Positions 12,851-21,841 of a stretch of 64,000 bases of DNA are shown piece after piece. The notes under the pieces are model-generated. The model was not told the DNA's origin and did not search any database. It worked only from the letters and a program-made list of their open reading frames with translations. A program made the position numbers and the translations under genes. This DNA is from Symbiodinium microadriaticum (taxonomy: Eukaryota; Sar; Dinophyceae; Suessiales; Symbiodiniaceae), in contig LSRX01000859.1 of assembly GCA_001939145.1 (NCBI GenBank), forward strand, positions 220,073 through 284,072, given 5' to 3'. Positions within the stretch are counted from its first letter, which is position 1; the number at the start of each line of letters is the position of its first letter.

Positions 12851-13419
12851 GGCGACCATCTGAACACTTCTTACACGTGACAACTTGACTGTGTGAACAG
12901 ACAGGATGGGCCTTGAACAAATGCCACCAGAAGAGGTTGAAGGACAACACCTGACGTGGCACTTCGATTCTGCGAACATGCCCATCAACTAGCTGCTACC
13001 GCTAGTACCTGATTTGTTTTGCCGTCTCCGCGGGCCCTTGGCCTGAACTGTAAAGCCTCAAACCAAACGCTGGTCAATCCTCAGCCCTAAACCCAAATCC
13101 TTACTCCTGCAGGAAGATTAAGGAGACGGTAGTTGGCATGCCCTCAACCATGATCTTTGACTCTGGACTCTGGGCTATCTCATACCCCTCTTCCACTGCC
13201 GTAGGCGCCTGAAACTGACCCTGCGACCTGTCAAGCAAGAAGATGGCAACTGCTGCAGCACCAACCGCCGAATCACCCAGGACTTGAGCCCCAGATCTTC
13301 ACAGTCTATGTTTGAACCAGGGTCAGGTATCGCGACAATCGACTGTGTTGAGAGACAGCTAGCGTCTGCCATCACCTCCCCAAACACCGCCCCACAAAGC
13401 TAAGATCGAAGCAGATGTA

Positions 13420-13806
13420 GGTGACATTGGTTAGCAAACCCCCGTAGTCCTCATAGGAAAATGTTGAATCAATCTTGGTTGCAAACCCTTGGGCCTACAC
13501 ATTGGTTGGTTGAAAATTCCTTAACCCTGAAATGGGAGAGATATTGGCTGGCAACCCCGATGAACCCCAAAAGAAGCGCTGGGTCCCTAACCCCAAAACA
13601 GAAACCCTAAAGCCAATGATTCATAAGCATTCGCTGGCATCCCCCAAAAAAGGATGCTGACCCCCAATCCTAAATGCAAAGAGGGAAAGAGGGGTACTTT
13701 GGTTAGCAAATCCTTTGAACCTAAAGCAACACGGTAAGGAGATGTTGGTTGGTTTTGGTTGGCAGACCCTAAACCCGAAAGGAGATGTTGGTCCCGAAAG
13801 CCCTAC
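13420..13806. repeat. degenerate GGTTGGCAAACCCTAAAC satellite, left block
   Basis: Irregular copies of a unit resembling TTGGTTGGCAAACCCTAAAC followed by AAAGGAGATGTT recur (for example near 13425, 13495, 13540, 13700 and 13745). Spacing is roughly 40-60 bases and copies are diverged. The same family resumes after 15855, so the 2-kb element between them appears to be inserted in the array. Confidence 0.65.
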
Positions 13807-13808
13807 TG

Positions 13809-13833
13809 TCACGGCGCAGCAGTTAGCATATGG
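13809..13833 (+). repeat. left terminal inverted repeat
   Basis: 25 bases identical to the reverse complement of 15827-15851. The inner part is the first GCAGTTAGCATATG motif of the subterminal array. Confidence 0.85.
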
Positions 13834-14054
13834 TTTTTGTTGGGAGTGCAGTTAGCATATGCTGCTGTTTAGGATCCCGGGTGAAAATTAGACAAAATTT
13901 GTAACCGCAGTTAGCGTATAGAGGGGTCAAAAAATATGCTATCTTCTCGTGTGGGCACCTGAAAAGCAGCAATATACCTAGTAAAAACACCAAAAACCGC
14001 AGTTAGCATATGCAATAAAGTGCAGTTAGCATATGTGATCCTCGATACAAAGAT

Positions 14055-14300
14055 GGGGACCTGAAAGTAGCATAACTGCAGTGAATATCAGTCCAAAATG
14101 CAGTTAGCATATTCGTAACCTCCCCACAAACCGCCGAAATTACATGATATGACACATATACTGTATGACATGATATGACAAAGAAGGGCACCTGAAAATA
14201 GCATAACTGCAGCGAATATCAGTACAAAATGCAGTTAGCATATTCGTAACCTCCCCACGAAACGTTTAAATTACATGATATCACACATATACTGTATACA
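14055..14300 (+). repeat. 131-base tandem duplication inside the TIR element
   Basis: The segment starting with ACCTGAAAGTAGCATAACTG at about 14059 recurs with few changes about 131 bases later. Each copy carries one GCAGTTAGCATATTCGTAAC motif and an ATGATATCACACATATACTG-like tail. Boundaries are approximate. Confidence 0.75.
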
Positions 14301-14380
14301 AGTGCAGTAGAATCATGTACAGTACAGCGCAGTTCTGCCAGCACAGATGAGAAGGAGAGGTATTGCAAGGTGAGGAGAAA

Positions 14381-15146
14381 GTACAGTACTGTACTGTGCA
14401 GTACTGTACTACTGTTCCAGACCCTGTGCAGTACAGTACTGTGCTGTAGAGTGCACTTACTGTAGCATATGCTGGCAGGTTAACCAACAGGATGTACGGC
14501 GTACGTTTGTACTGCACCGGTTTGTACTTACAGTACTGCACACTGCAGGAATGCCGCACCTATCATGAAGCAGCCCAGATTCAGCTCCAGTCGGATGTTG
14601 TGGCGAGCCAGCAAGAATTCCACACCTTGACGAACCCTTTGCATAGACGGATGGTCATATGGAAGGTGGCGGCCTGTGGTGTTCTTGCCCACAGTGTGTG
14701 ACTTGATACCCAAGCTCGTGCAAACCTTCCGCACGTGCCTCCTGATCCAGGGAAAGACAAACAGCACACGCGCGCGCGCCTGTTGCCCAACACAGAACAT
14801 TACTGTACTGTACTGTACAGTACTATACTGCCTGAAGCACTCGTGGTTCGACCCAAGCACAATTGGGCGGAGCTGCAGCAAAGCTTGCTCGAAGTCCAGC
14901 GCTGCCGCCTGACAGGACAACTTTCAGTACTGTACTGCACAGCCCTGCGTCACGTATGTACAGTACAATGTACTGGGAACAGCGGTGCTGTCATGTGCTG
15001 TTGCGGTTCCTGCAGCACAATACTTCTACAGTACAGTACAGTACTGTACAGGAGACCCGATGTCCGAAAACATATGCTAACTGCAGTCCGCCTGTCCATT
15101 TCTGCCACACAAATGTACAAGAAACGCACTACAGTACTGTACTGCA
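14381..15146. repeat. dispersed GTACTGTACAGTAC palindromic repeats
   Basis: At least eight clusters of alternating GTAC/CAGTACTG text (around 14381, 14428, 14520, 14802, 14926, 14958, 15029 and 15131). Each is self-complementary, so the single strand could form many hairpins. All lie inside the TIR element. Confidence 0.8.
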
Positions 15147-15826
15147 CGCTGCAGCTCGAGCCTGAGCAACTGCTGCCCCGTCCGTGTAGTTCGCCCCGGA
15201 TGTCAGGCTGGAGTCTGCCTTAGGAGGCCACCATCGACACCTCGGCGCAGGATCGCACGCGACGGTAACAAAAAGGAATCCATGAACCACTTGCAGGCAC
15301 AGCAAACAACATCAAAGCACTCTGCATTTTTTTTTGCTGTCGTCCCCCTCCCGTGTGCTACCCGACCACCTGTATCTTCTCTAAATGTGCCGATGCTCTT
15401 CTACGACATGGCAGGCTCCGAAGTAACCTATTCTGCGAAATGGTAGCTTCTGCGCCCCTAATGCTGTCATATCGCCAGGAAGATTTTGGCTACACTGTTT
15501 GCAATTATTCGGGTTTTAACATTACAGTTGCACAACAGAAACACAGGCGCAGGTTCCATCAACTCTTCTGAAATTGACCCCCGCTCATGCAAAACCTCCA
15601 GAATTACCAGCACTTCCTCCGACTCGCGCCCCCCATACTGTACCAAAAAAGGCCCACATTCCTGGTAAGAACCATATGCTAACTGCGGTCCGGATATGCT
15701 AACTGCGGTTTTTGGTGACCCGGGATTCAAATATGCTAACTGCGGTTTTTTGGTGACCCGGGGGAAATTAGACAAGTGACCCGGGATCCCGGGTCAACTT
15801 GTCTAATTGTCTAATTTCCCCCGGGT

Positions 15827-15851
15827 CCATATGCTAACTGCTGCGCCGTGA
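15827..15851 (-). repeat. right terminal inverted repeat
   Basis: Reverse complement of 13809-13833 over 25 bases. Outside it the AACCCTAAAC-type satellite resumes. Confidence 0.85.
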
Positions 15852-15855
15852 GTGT

Positions 15856-16030
15856 AACCGGAAACCCAAAGAGGAGATTTTGGTTGGCAAACCCCTCAAC
15901 CTAAAAGGAAGCTGTTGGTTGGAAAACCCTAGAACCTAGAAGGGGGTGTTGGTCATTTACCCTAGACGTCAAGACGGAAACATTGGTTGGCAAACCAGTT
16001 TCGCTATTGGAAGAGATATTGGTGCCTAGA
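15856..16030. repeat. degenerate GGTTGGCAAACCCTAAAC satellite, right block
   Basis: Copies near 15880, 15915, 15985 and 16010 match the left block at 13.4-13.8 kb. The family appears again at 16905-16980. Confidence 0.65.
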
Positions 16031-16054
16031 TCTAAGCCCCAAAAACCAGGCGCG

Positions 16055-16600
16055 GACTGATGCAGGATGGGTAGAGTAGGGTCGGTGGGGTTGGCAGGGT
16101 AGGACAGGGTCGGGGTGAGGCAAGCCAGGTAGGATTCGGATAGGATATGGGAAGGGGACAGGGTAGGGTCGGGTAGCGTGGGGCAAGGTGGCATGAACAC
16201 GGGTCGGTGCGACCAGACGGGCTGGTACTGCGACAGGCACAGCTCAAGCAGGGTAGGCTAGGGGCAGGGCAGACTGGCATGGGCATGGCCAAGCCCATGG
16301 CACCCAGCCCTGCCATATGGTCTGTGTTCCAACCTCGTGCAGATTGCCATACCAAGACGCGCTGACGCAGCAGCAATGCGGGTCTGGGTATGGGCAGGGT
16401 TCTGCGGGTCCCTCTTGTCATGTCATACCATGCCACCATGCCACCATGATCCACCATGCCATGCCATGCCATGCCATGCCAGGCAATGCCAGGGCAGGGG
16501 CAGGGGTGCACGCGCGAGAGCACGTGAGTAGGGCAAGGTGGGGTAGGTTAGGGCAAGGCAGGGCGGGCAAGGAACGGCAGGGCAGATGTGTGCGAGTTGT
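16055..16600 (+). repeat. G-rich GGGTAGGGTCGG minisatellite and CATGC repeats
   Basis: Degenerate G-rich units (GGGTAGGGTCGGG, GGGCAGGG) run from 16060 to 16290 and again from 16530 to 16590. A block of CATGCCATGC repeats with reversed context lies at 16425-16485. Long minus-strand Pro/Ser-rich frames here are repeat translations. Confidence 0.75.
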
Positions 16601-16724
16601 TGGGACAATGGTTGCCGAATAGCGGGGCGGCTGCCACGATGACTATCTTAAAAGCAAACCCCAAATCCGAAACGGATTTGTTGACTGGGGCCCTCAAGCC
16701 CTGAAACGATGAAAGCAGACCCTA

Positions 16725-16900
16725 TCACAGGGTTGATAAGGGCCCCTGTGCAGGGGACCCCTGCGGGTTGCACTTTGCCGAATGGGTGTGTTGCGGCCCA
16801 AATGGGGCCCAACGGGGCCTAAATTGGGCCTTGTAAGGCCATTCGGCAAAGTGCAACCCACAGGGTTCCGCTCCATAGGGGCCCCTTTTCAACCCTGTGA
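16725..16900. mobile_element. 176-base foldback (MITE-like) element
   Basis: Imperfect inverted arms of about 60 bases lie at 16725-16785 and 16839-16900. Both contain GGGTTGCACTTTGCCGAATG or its complement, and both end in the TCACAGGGTTGA motif. The loop is itself partly self-complementary (GGCCCAA against TTGGGCC). No coding capacity. It is flanked by CCCTAA-type satellite. Confidence 0.7.
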
Positions 16901-16904
16901 CCCT

Positions 16905-17800
16905 AAGCCCTAAACCCTGAAATAAAAAGGTTGGCTGGCAAACCCTAAACGCGCAAGAAGATTCTGGTTGGCAGACTGGAACGACGGCCGCGGGCATACT
17001 TACATGATACTACTGTCAGGCTTACATGTTGACCAAATCTGAACATTCTGTTCTATTCAGTTCTGACGGAGTATACTCAAGCCCCAAAGTTAAAAGCTCT
17101 TGCTGCTCTCTACGGCACCAGGCCTTTATCTCAAGGCTGGCCCCTGCTGCAGGCTTCCAGAGTTTTGGGGCCGGCACGTAGTTACACCCGCCCTGAGCAG
17201 CAGTGGAAAGCCAGTGGTTCAATTCAACGCACTGACTTAATCAATGTCTGCAAAGACTACTGAACCCACAGCCCCCTAAATCTCGATGAGTGCAACTTCG
17301 CCAGTGATTTCGCAAATTTGCCTCACGTGAGGAGCTATGTTCGATTCAATTCTTCATGCATCCGTGCTCGGCCTTCGACAGTCACTGCCCAGCAGATACA
17401 ACATTCGTGACCCAGGCTCGAACTCGAGCACCCACTGCCATCTGCGGAAACGCTGCTATGGACTGGAATGTTTTGCAGCGCCTGTAGCCCACACCGGAGA
17501 CGATAACACCACGTTTTTGAGGGCTGTTGAACACGTATGTCCCTGCGACTCGACTGCGAGGCTTCGATGCCAGGATGCGGGCGGAGGGACCGAGCACGGC
17601 CGAGGGCACTTCGGGTGCCTGCCAAAGCAAAAGGACGTCTCATGTCAGAGAGCCACAACGGTGCCGGCAATCTGCAGGGCATTGGCCCAACGCAAGGGAT
17701 GCTACAGAAGATCCCTGAAGGCTGCCTCTTATCCGAAGTGCCTTGAGAACTGGGACGAGGCACGTGCTAGGAACCCTGATCATAGATGCTTTCTCTTTCG
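16905..17800. other. no supported gene
   Basis: Short CCCTAAACCCTGAAA satellite copies end near 16985. The minus strand at 17.38-17.63 kb has a protein-like stretch (VAGTYVFNSPQKRG) after an AG. I do not recognise it and list it only as a possible exon. Confidence 0.3.
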
Positions 17801-17813
17801 GACCCTCTTGCTG

Positions 17814-17932
17814 CCGTGGTACGTAGTGTTGTATGCCACGAATTGCCATTCGGATAATGGGGAGTCCTCCGTCATGCCCGGGTACCAGTCCGGATGCTGC
17901 GGCATTCCCACGTTCTTGCCCCACGTTATGGC
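17814..17932 (-). CDS. exon with MPQHPDWYPG module
   Basis: Between an AG acceptor at 17933 and a GT donor (GTCCGA) below 17814 the minus strand encodes ITWGKNVGMPQHPDWYPGMT and then SPLSEWQFVAYNTTYHGSK. The MPQHP-x-WYPG-(L/M)-T block followed by (F/W)-x-F and a closing Cys region is, to my knowledge, a recurrent module of unknown function in dinoflagellate secreted proteins. It follows the signal-peptide exon by about 300 bases, so both probably belong to one gene. Confidence 0.55.
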
Positions 17933-18239
17933 CTGGGCTGCGAACATCATCTCAGTTGTATCTTGAATTCCTGAAGCCAAACCCGATGGAACCACTGGGC
18001 AGGAGATCAAGAGGCTAGTATACTAACGGGAGCACTGCATCGGCAGTACCTTTAAACAGATCATCGGACTGAAGTCGTGGTCGCCAAGCTTCCTCCCAAC
18101 AGGCACCGCCGTCTCCTCGCGAGAACTACTCTGTGCATCGATCAGCAACATACAAACCACGGTCCTGGCTGGATGTCATGGCAGCCGGTGTCTACCGAAG
18201 CTACGTCCTTTCCAAGGTCACTCTAAGCCCGCTCAGCCT

Positions 18240-18479
18240 CTAAGCGCTGGGAAGACTCAAAGCCCGGGCCTGGCTGCGCTTCGCGCTGCGGAGGTGGAGG
18301 GCCGAGAGGGCGCAGCCTTCCTCCAGGCACTCGTCGTCTGCCTCTGCCCCCAGCGCCCCAAGACCCGAAAGAAGCCGATCGCACCCTCCCTTTCCCGCTC
18401 GGAGGCGCACCGACAACTCGCTGAGCGGTGCAGCACGCACGGCAGCCAAGGCCAGAAAAGCTAGGAGTCTGCACGGCAT
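18240..18479 (-). CDS. first exon, secreted protein with signal peptide
   Basis: The minus strand opens with MPCRLLAFLALAAVRAAPLS, a short basic n-region, a hydrophobic core and an Ala-x-Ala-like cleavage site, that is, a classical signal peptide. It continues to DDECLEEGCALSALHLRS, a C-x4-C-A-L-x-A-L-x-(L/V)-R segment I associate with many dinoflagellate secreted or surface proteins. The frame ends in a stop at 18240, but a splice donor before that is likely, so the true exon end is uncertain. Downstream module and EEP exons on the same strand suggest a multi-exon gene running towards lower coordinates. Start choice: first ATG, immediately followed by the signal peptide. Confidence 0.6.
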   Translation of the reverse strand: MPCRLLAFLALAAVRAAPLSELSVRLRAGKGGCDRLLSGLGALGAEADDECLEEGCALSALHLRSAKRSQARALSLPSA

Positions 18480-18510
18480 CGCAGATGTTTGGAACCCTTC
18501 GAGATCAAAC

Positions 18511-18534
18511 CGGAACCGCGGTTGTCCGGTTCCG
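18511..18534. promoter_or_regulatory. palindrome upstream of the secreted-protein start
   Basis: CGGAACCGCGGTTGTCCGGT followed by TCCG contains the 10-base palindrome AACCGCGGTT and CGGAACC/GGTTCCG arms. It lies about 30-55 bases upstream of the ATG at 18479 on the minus strand. It could be a regulatory site or a hairpin in the 5' leader. Role is inferred from position only. Confidence 0.3.
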
Positions 18535-18734
18535 AATCAAGAGACGGGGGACAAGCGCTTTTTAGCAGCTAAAGAGGATAAGGGCAAGAGTGCGCTTGAG
18601 CCGAGGCGTAGCATCACTCTCGCACATGGCACCTCCCAAAACCACTGTCGACTCATTTCCAATTCGTCCAGCAATACCACTGACACTACATGCAATCCAT
18701 CCCCATCCGGTCTAGCTGATGCAGACCTCGCCTT

Positions 18735-19360
18735 GCACATGCAGGCACAAAAGTTTTCTGGAACCAATTCTGACCTCCACTATGCAAAATCAAGCACCTA
18801 CGCTGGAGAGGGTATCCGCTCAGAGTGGAAGCGCAACTGCCCAAGGTATCATAATTGCTCAATGCTTAAATACTCAACCAAAGCCGACAGCCCATTGTGT
18901 TCAGAGTCTTCGAGCAGCGTAGAGTGTCAACACTACAATTCTCAGCGTGCTGAAAATCCCAGAAGCAACATTATACTGACACCTGCAGACGCAGTGTGGC
19001 AAGAACCGCTCATGCTCACGACGAATTCGCAGTGCCTCCAGAATCTGTCGAGGGTGTGTGGTTGGGCCCAAAGGAGCGATCAGCGCTGCATCGATCTAGG
19101 ACAGGCAGCAAGACAGCAGCGGCGCTCAGTCGAAGCAGTCGGCTGTTGCTTGCTGGGGCAGCTGCGACAAAGTCCTCTCCCCTGCTGCCTCAGCCAGTAC
19201 CCGATGCAACATGACCCATGACTTGTACCGACAGGGGCTGGCAGCAAACTGCCTTTGTGGTCCCCGCGGGTGCTGAAAAACAGCATTGCCCGACCAACTC
19301 CCCACGCACTCGCAACCAAAAAACTGGGCGTCTGAAGAAACTCACGGCGAATACGTGTAT
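18735..19360. other. no recognisable gene
   Basis: Upstream of the 18479 start on the opposite side. Frames overlap in both directions without motifs, and nothing beyond ordinary sequence is seen. Confidence 0.3.
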
Positions 19361-19365
19361 ATCCC

Positions 19366-19795
19366 CATACATACATACATACATACATACATACATACAT
19401 ACATCCATGCATGCATGCATGCATGCATACATACATACATACATACATACCTGCATACATCCATGCATACATACGTACATACGTAAATATGTACATACGT
19501 ACATACCTACATACGTACATACGTACATACATATGTACATACATACATACATACATACATACCTACCTACCTACCTACCTACCTACATACATACATACAT
19601 ACTTACTTACATACATACACACGTACGTACATACATACATACATACATACATACATACCTACGTACGTACATACGTACATACGTACACACGTACATACGT
19701 ACGTACATACATACAGACTGACAGACAGACAGACAGACAGACAAACAAACATGCGTGCATGCATACATGTATACATGCATACATGCATACTTTCA
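19366..19795. repeat. ATAC/ATGC/ACGT tetranucleotide microsatellite
   Basis: About 430 bases of CATA, CATG, TACG, TACC and GACA tetranucleotides. Tyr/His/Thr or Met/Tyr/Val frames on both strands are translations of the repeat. It adjoins the 3' end of LINE-A. Confidence 0.95.
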
Positions 19796-19996
19796 CTTCA
19801 CCGCTGCAAAGTCGGTCTTTGCGAGCGCAAGCGAGGACAAGCGCATGTGGCTCGGCACTCCGTGCTACACATTGTGCATCCCCAGGAACACACCCCCTGG
19901 CTGAGCAAAGGCATCTCATGAGAAAAGAGTGGCCTCTGCACAGCTCGAAATCAAGAGAGGCTCAAGGTTTCCGGTCGTAGGACCCAAAGCAAAGCA

Positions 19997-21049
19997 TTAA
20001 GCTCTGCTGTAGACGAAAAAATAAGAATCAACTCCTGAACCACTCGACTCGATAGCAGTGCACGGTCTAGCAACAACATTATCATCAGCAAGAAAACGCT
20101 CTGCATCCACATAGAGAATCGCTTGATAATGCCCCATGTGAAGACTGGGGCCACGGTGCACCACAAACGAGCAGAGCTTCAGTCGTATTGAGCGGGTTGG
20201 CAGACCATTGGTGAAAACAGGGAACCACACAACTCTATCTAGAATGACATCATAGCCCCATTTGCTATTGGCATGCCCGGCTTCGTCTTGGCGAGATCTC
20301 CCCGCTTGCACTATCAACACTCGCGGCTCGGACAATGCAGCATGAACATCAGCCTGCTGGGACCAGTCATCGATAAGCCTCTGCACCGAAGTCCCAACCC
20401 TACCACTGAGAACCCCGTTGGATGGGCTGATGCTCGGCGGCAACGAGTTGCCCAAATCCCGAGTCTCCAAGATGCCTGATTCTTGGGTGCGGGATTCCCG
20501 CCGCATTCCAAGCGACTGTACCATGGTGGGACAAAACTCTGCCACGCACTGAAGGAACTCAGCAACATCATGTTGTTCGTGAGGCATAGACCACCTACCA
20601 AACATTGCACGCCAGAAAGGGTTGGCCCAGATCGTGATCGGCCCGGGGGCCGTCAGAAATCCCCTAAGGAGGCCTTGCAATCGTGCCGGCAAAATGCTGG
20701 CGGCCTCATCCCTTGTTGAGCCCACAGCAACATCAGACATTTCGTCAAGGCATTGGTGTAGCAGTGGTTCCTTGGTCAGCTGCTGGCTTGCCGCGTCCCG
20801 GCTTGGGGCCCTGCCTTGACCCTTGCGAGCTCCTTGAGCCTGCGCGATCCTTTGTGGAAGAGGGCCTCTGCGCCCTCTGGAATGCCGCGTGTATGCCCCT
20901 CCCATAAGCCATACCGCAGAGTGGGCTAGATCTTTGAGGTAGTGCCACATCTTGTCCTCGGCCGTCCTGAGACCCACGTCCAGCATGAAGCTCATGGTCG
21001 GGCTCTCGTAGTGTTCCGCCATCTGACGACTTGCATGGAACCTATTCAC
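19997..21049 (-). CDS. USP-like (peptidase C19) C-terminal domain of LINE-A
   Basis: An intact 350-residue frame. Residues 159-166 read QHDVAEFL, equivalent to the conserved Q-Q-D-A-x-E-F-(L/F) box of ubiquitin-specific proteases. Residues 303-312 read LHMGHYQAIL, matching the catalytic-histidine box G-H-Y-x-A, with His at 307. Residues 319-325 (FLADDNV) correspond to the F-D-D-x-x-V box with the third catalytic acid. YFFVYSR at 343-349 matches the usual closing strand. The N-terminal catalytic Cys box (G-N-x-C-Y-x-N) is not visible in any frame upstream, so it is lost or strongly diverged. The first 70 residues (LKDLAHSAVWLMGGAYTRHS) look like a helical linker. Presumed original role: processing or deubiquitination linked to the retrotransposon. 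That role is inference. Confidence 0.7.
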   Translation of the reverse strand: MNRFHASRQMAEHYESPTMSFMLDVGLRTAEDKMWHYLKDLAHSAVWLMGGAYTRHSRGRRGPLPQRIAQAQGARKGQGRAPSRDAASQQLTKEPLLHQCLDEMSDVAVGSTRDEAASILPARLQGLLRGFLTAPGPITIWANPFWRAMFGRWSMPHEQHDVAEFLQCVAEFCPTMVQSLGMRRESRTQESGILETRDLGNSLPPSISPSNGVLSGRVGTSVQRLIDDWSQQADVHAALSEPRVLIVQAGRSRQDEAGHANSKWGYDVILDRVVWFPVFTNGLPTRSIRLKLCSFVVHRGPSLHMGHYQAILYVDAERFLADDNVVARPCTAIESSGSGVDSYFFVYSRA

Positions 21050-21118
21050 CGCCCTGGAACAACATCGAAGTAAGCCAACACTTCACCTGAAGGCAGTACT
21101 TGGGCTGGATCTCCGTGT

Positions 21119-21841
21119 TCACATCGTGGCGCTTTTTGTCTTGGGTTCTAGCCCATTCCATTCAGGCTCTTGCCGTCCTCCGTCAGCCATCCCATTTTCT
21201 TGGTCTTCTCGATCTTCTCCTGCGAGGCCATCATGGCATTGTACCAGGACAATGAGGAGCAATTTTTGCATGAGGATGACTCTCATGGGTGCTTCTAGCT
21301 TCTCCGGTGTGGCAGCCTTCACTTCGTTCCATTTGCGACCTGCCTCGTACAGATTCGAGTCCAGATTGCCCTCCATCTCACAGGTCTGTCCGCACGAAAG
21401 TCATGCACGATGTATCTTGGGCACTGATCGGCAATTGGTTGTCGTGCCTGAGCACCAGTGTTGTGAGGAGGTCCACCCACTGCAGCTTATTGAGCTGATT
21501 GTCCGCTCGAGATTCCAATCTTCTCGGCTGATTTTTGCATGCGCCGCACCAATGTCCATTCCTGCTGGCCCGGGGTGGCCCTTTTCCTTGGTCGCCCTGG
21601 CCCTTGGCGTCTGGGTGCCTCCACATGGTGGGGCGAGTCTCTTCGTTTCACTCCCCCATGGCTGGCATCCCCATGAGTTGGCCCAGGCCGCTACCATGTT
21701 GGCCCAACGGAAGCGGCTTCCCACGTGCGATTCTTGAAAACACAAAGGCACCACAGAAGAGCCCTGCACATGATCTGGGATGAGCATCCCGTCTCTGAAA
21801 AGGAACCTTGCAGTAACGACAAGGACTGACAACACTGACAT
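21119..21841 (-). pseudogene. linker between zinc fingers and USP-like domain of LINE-A
   Basis: Two adjacent minus-strand readings, LLTTLVLRHDNQLPISAQDT (frame ending at 21378) and LEAPMRVILMQKLLLIVLVQ (frame 21119-21376), appear to be one ancestral protein stretch split by frameshifts. No domain is recognised. It links the fingers to the protease-like end. Confidence 0.45.

Larger units (their letters stand above)
13809..15851. mobile_element. 2.04-kb terminal-inverted-repeat element, non-autonomous
   Basis: Perfect 25-base inverted termini occur at 13809-13833 and 15827-15851, beginning TCACGGCGCAGCAGTTAGCA. Subterminal copies of GCAGTTAGCATATG run forward at the left end (near 13819, 13848, 13907, 13999, 14021, 14100 and 14231) and reversed at the right end (near 15070, 15674, 15696, 15730 and 15828). 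That is the layout of a DNA transposon with arrays of transposase-binding sites. I find no transposase frame, so it would be a MITE-like or internally deleted copy. I could not identify a clear target-site duplication; the flanks are satellite repeats. The interior carries GTAC-type palindromic repeats and a 131-base tandem duplication. Confidence 0.7.

Noticed and set aside
14281-15147. Tyr/Val/Gln-rich frames in 14.3-15.2 kb
   Set aside because: Translations of GTAC-type repeats inside the TIR element; no transposase DDE or zinc motif.
19080-19980. Tyr/His/Thr- and Met/Tyr/Cys-rich frames
   Set aside because: Translations of the CATA/CATG microsatellite on both strands.
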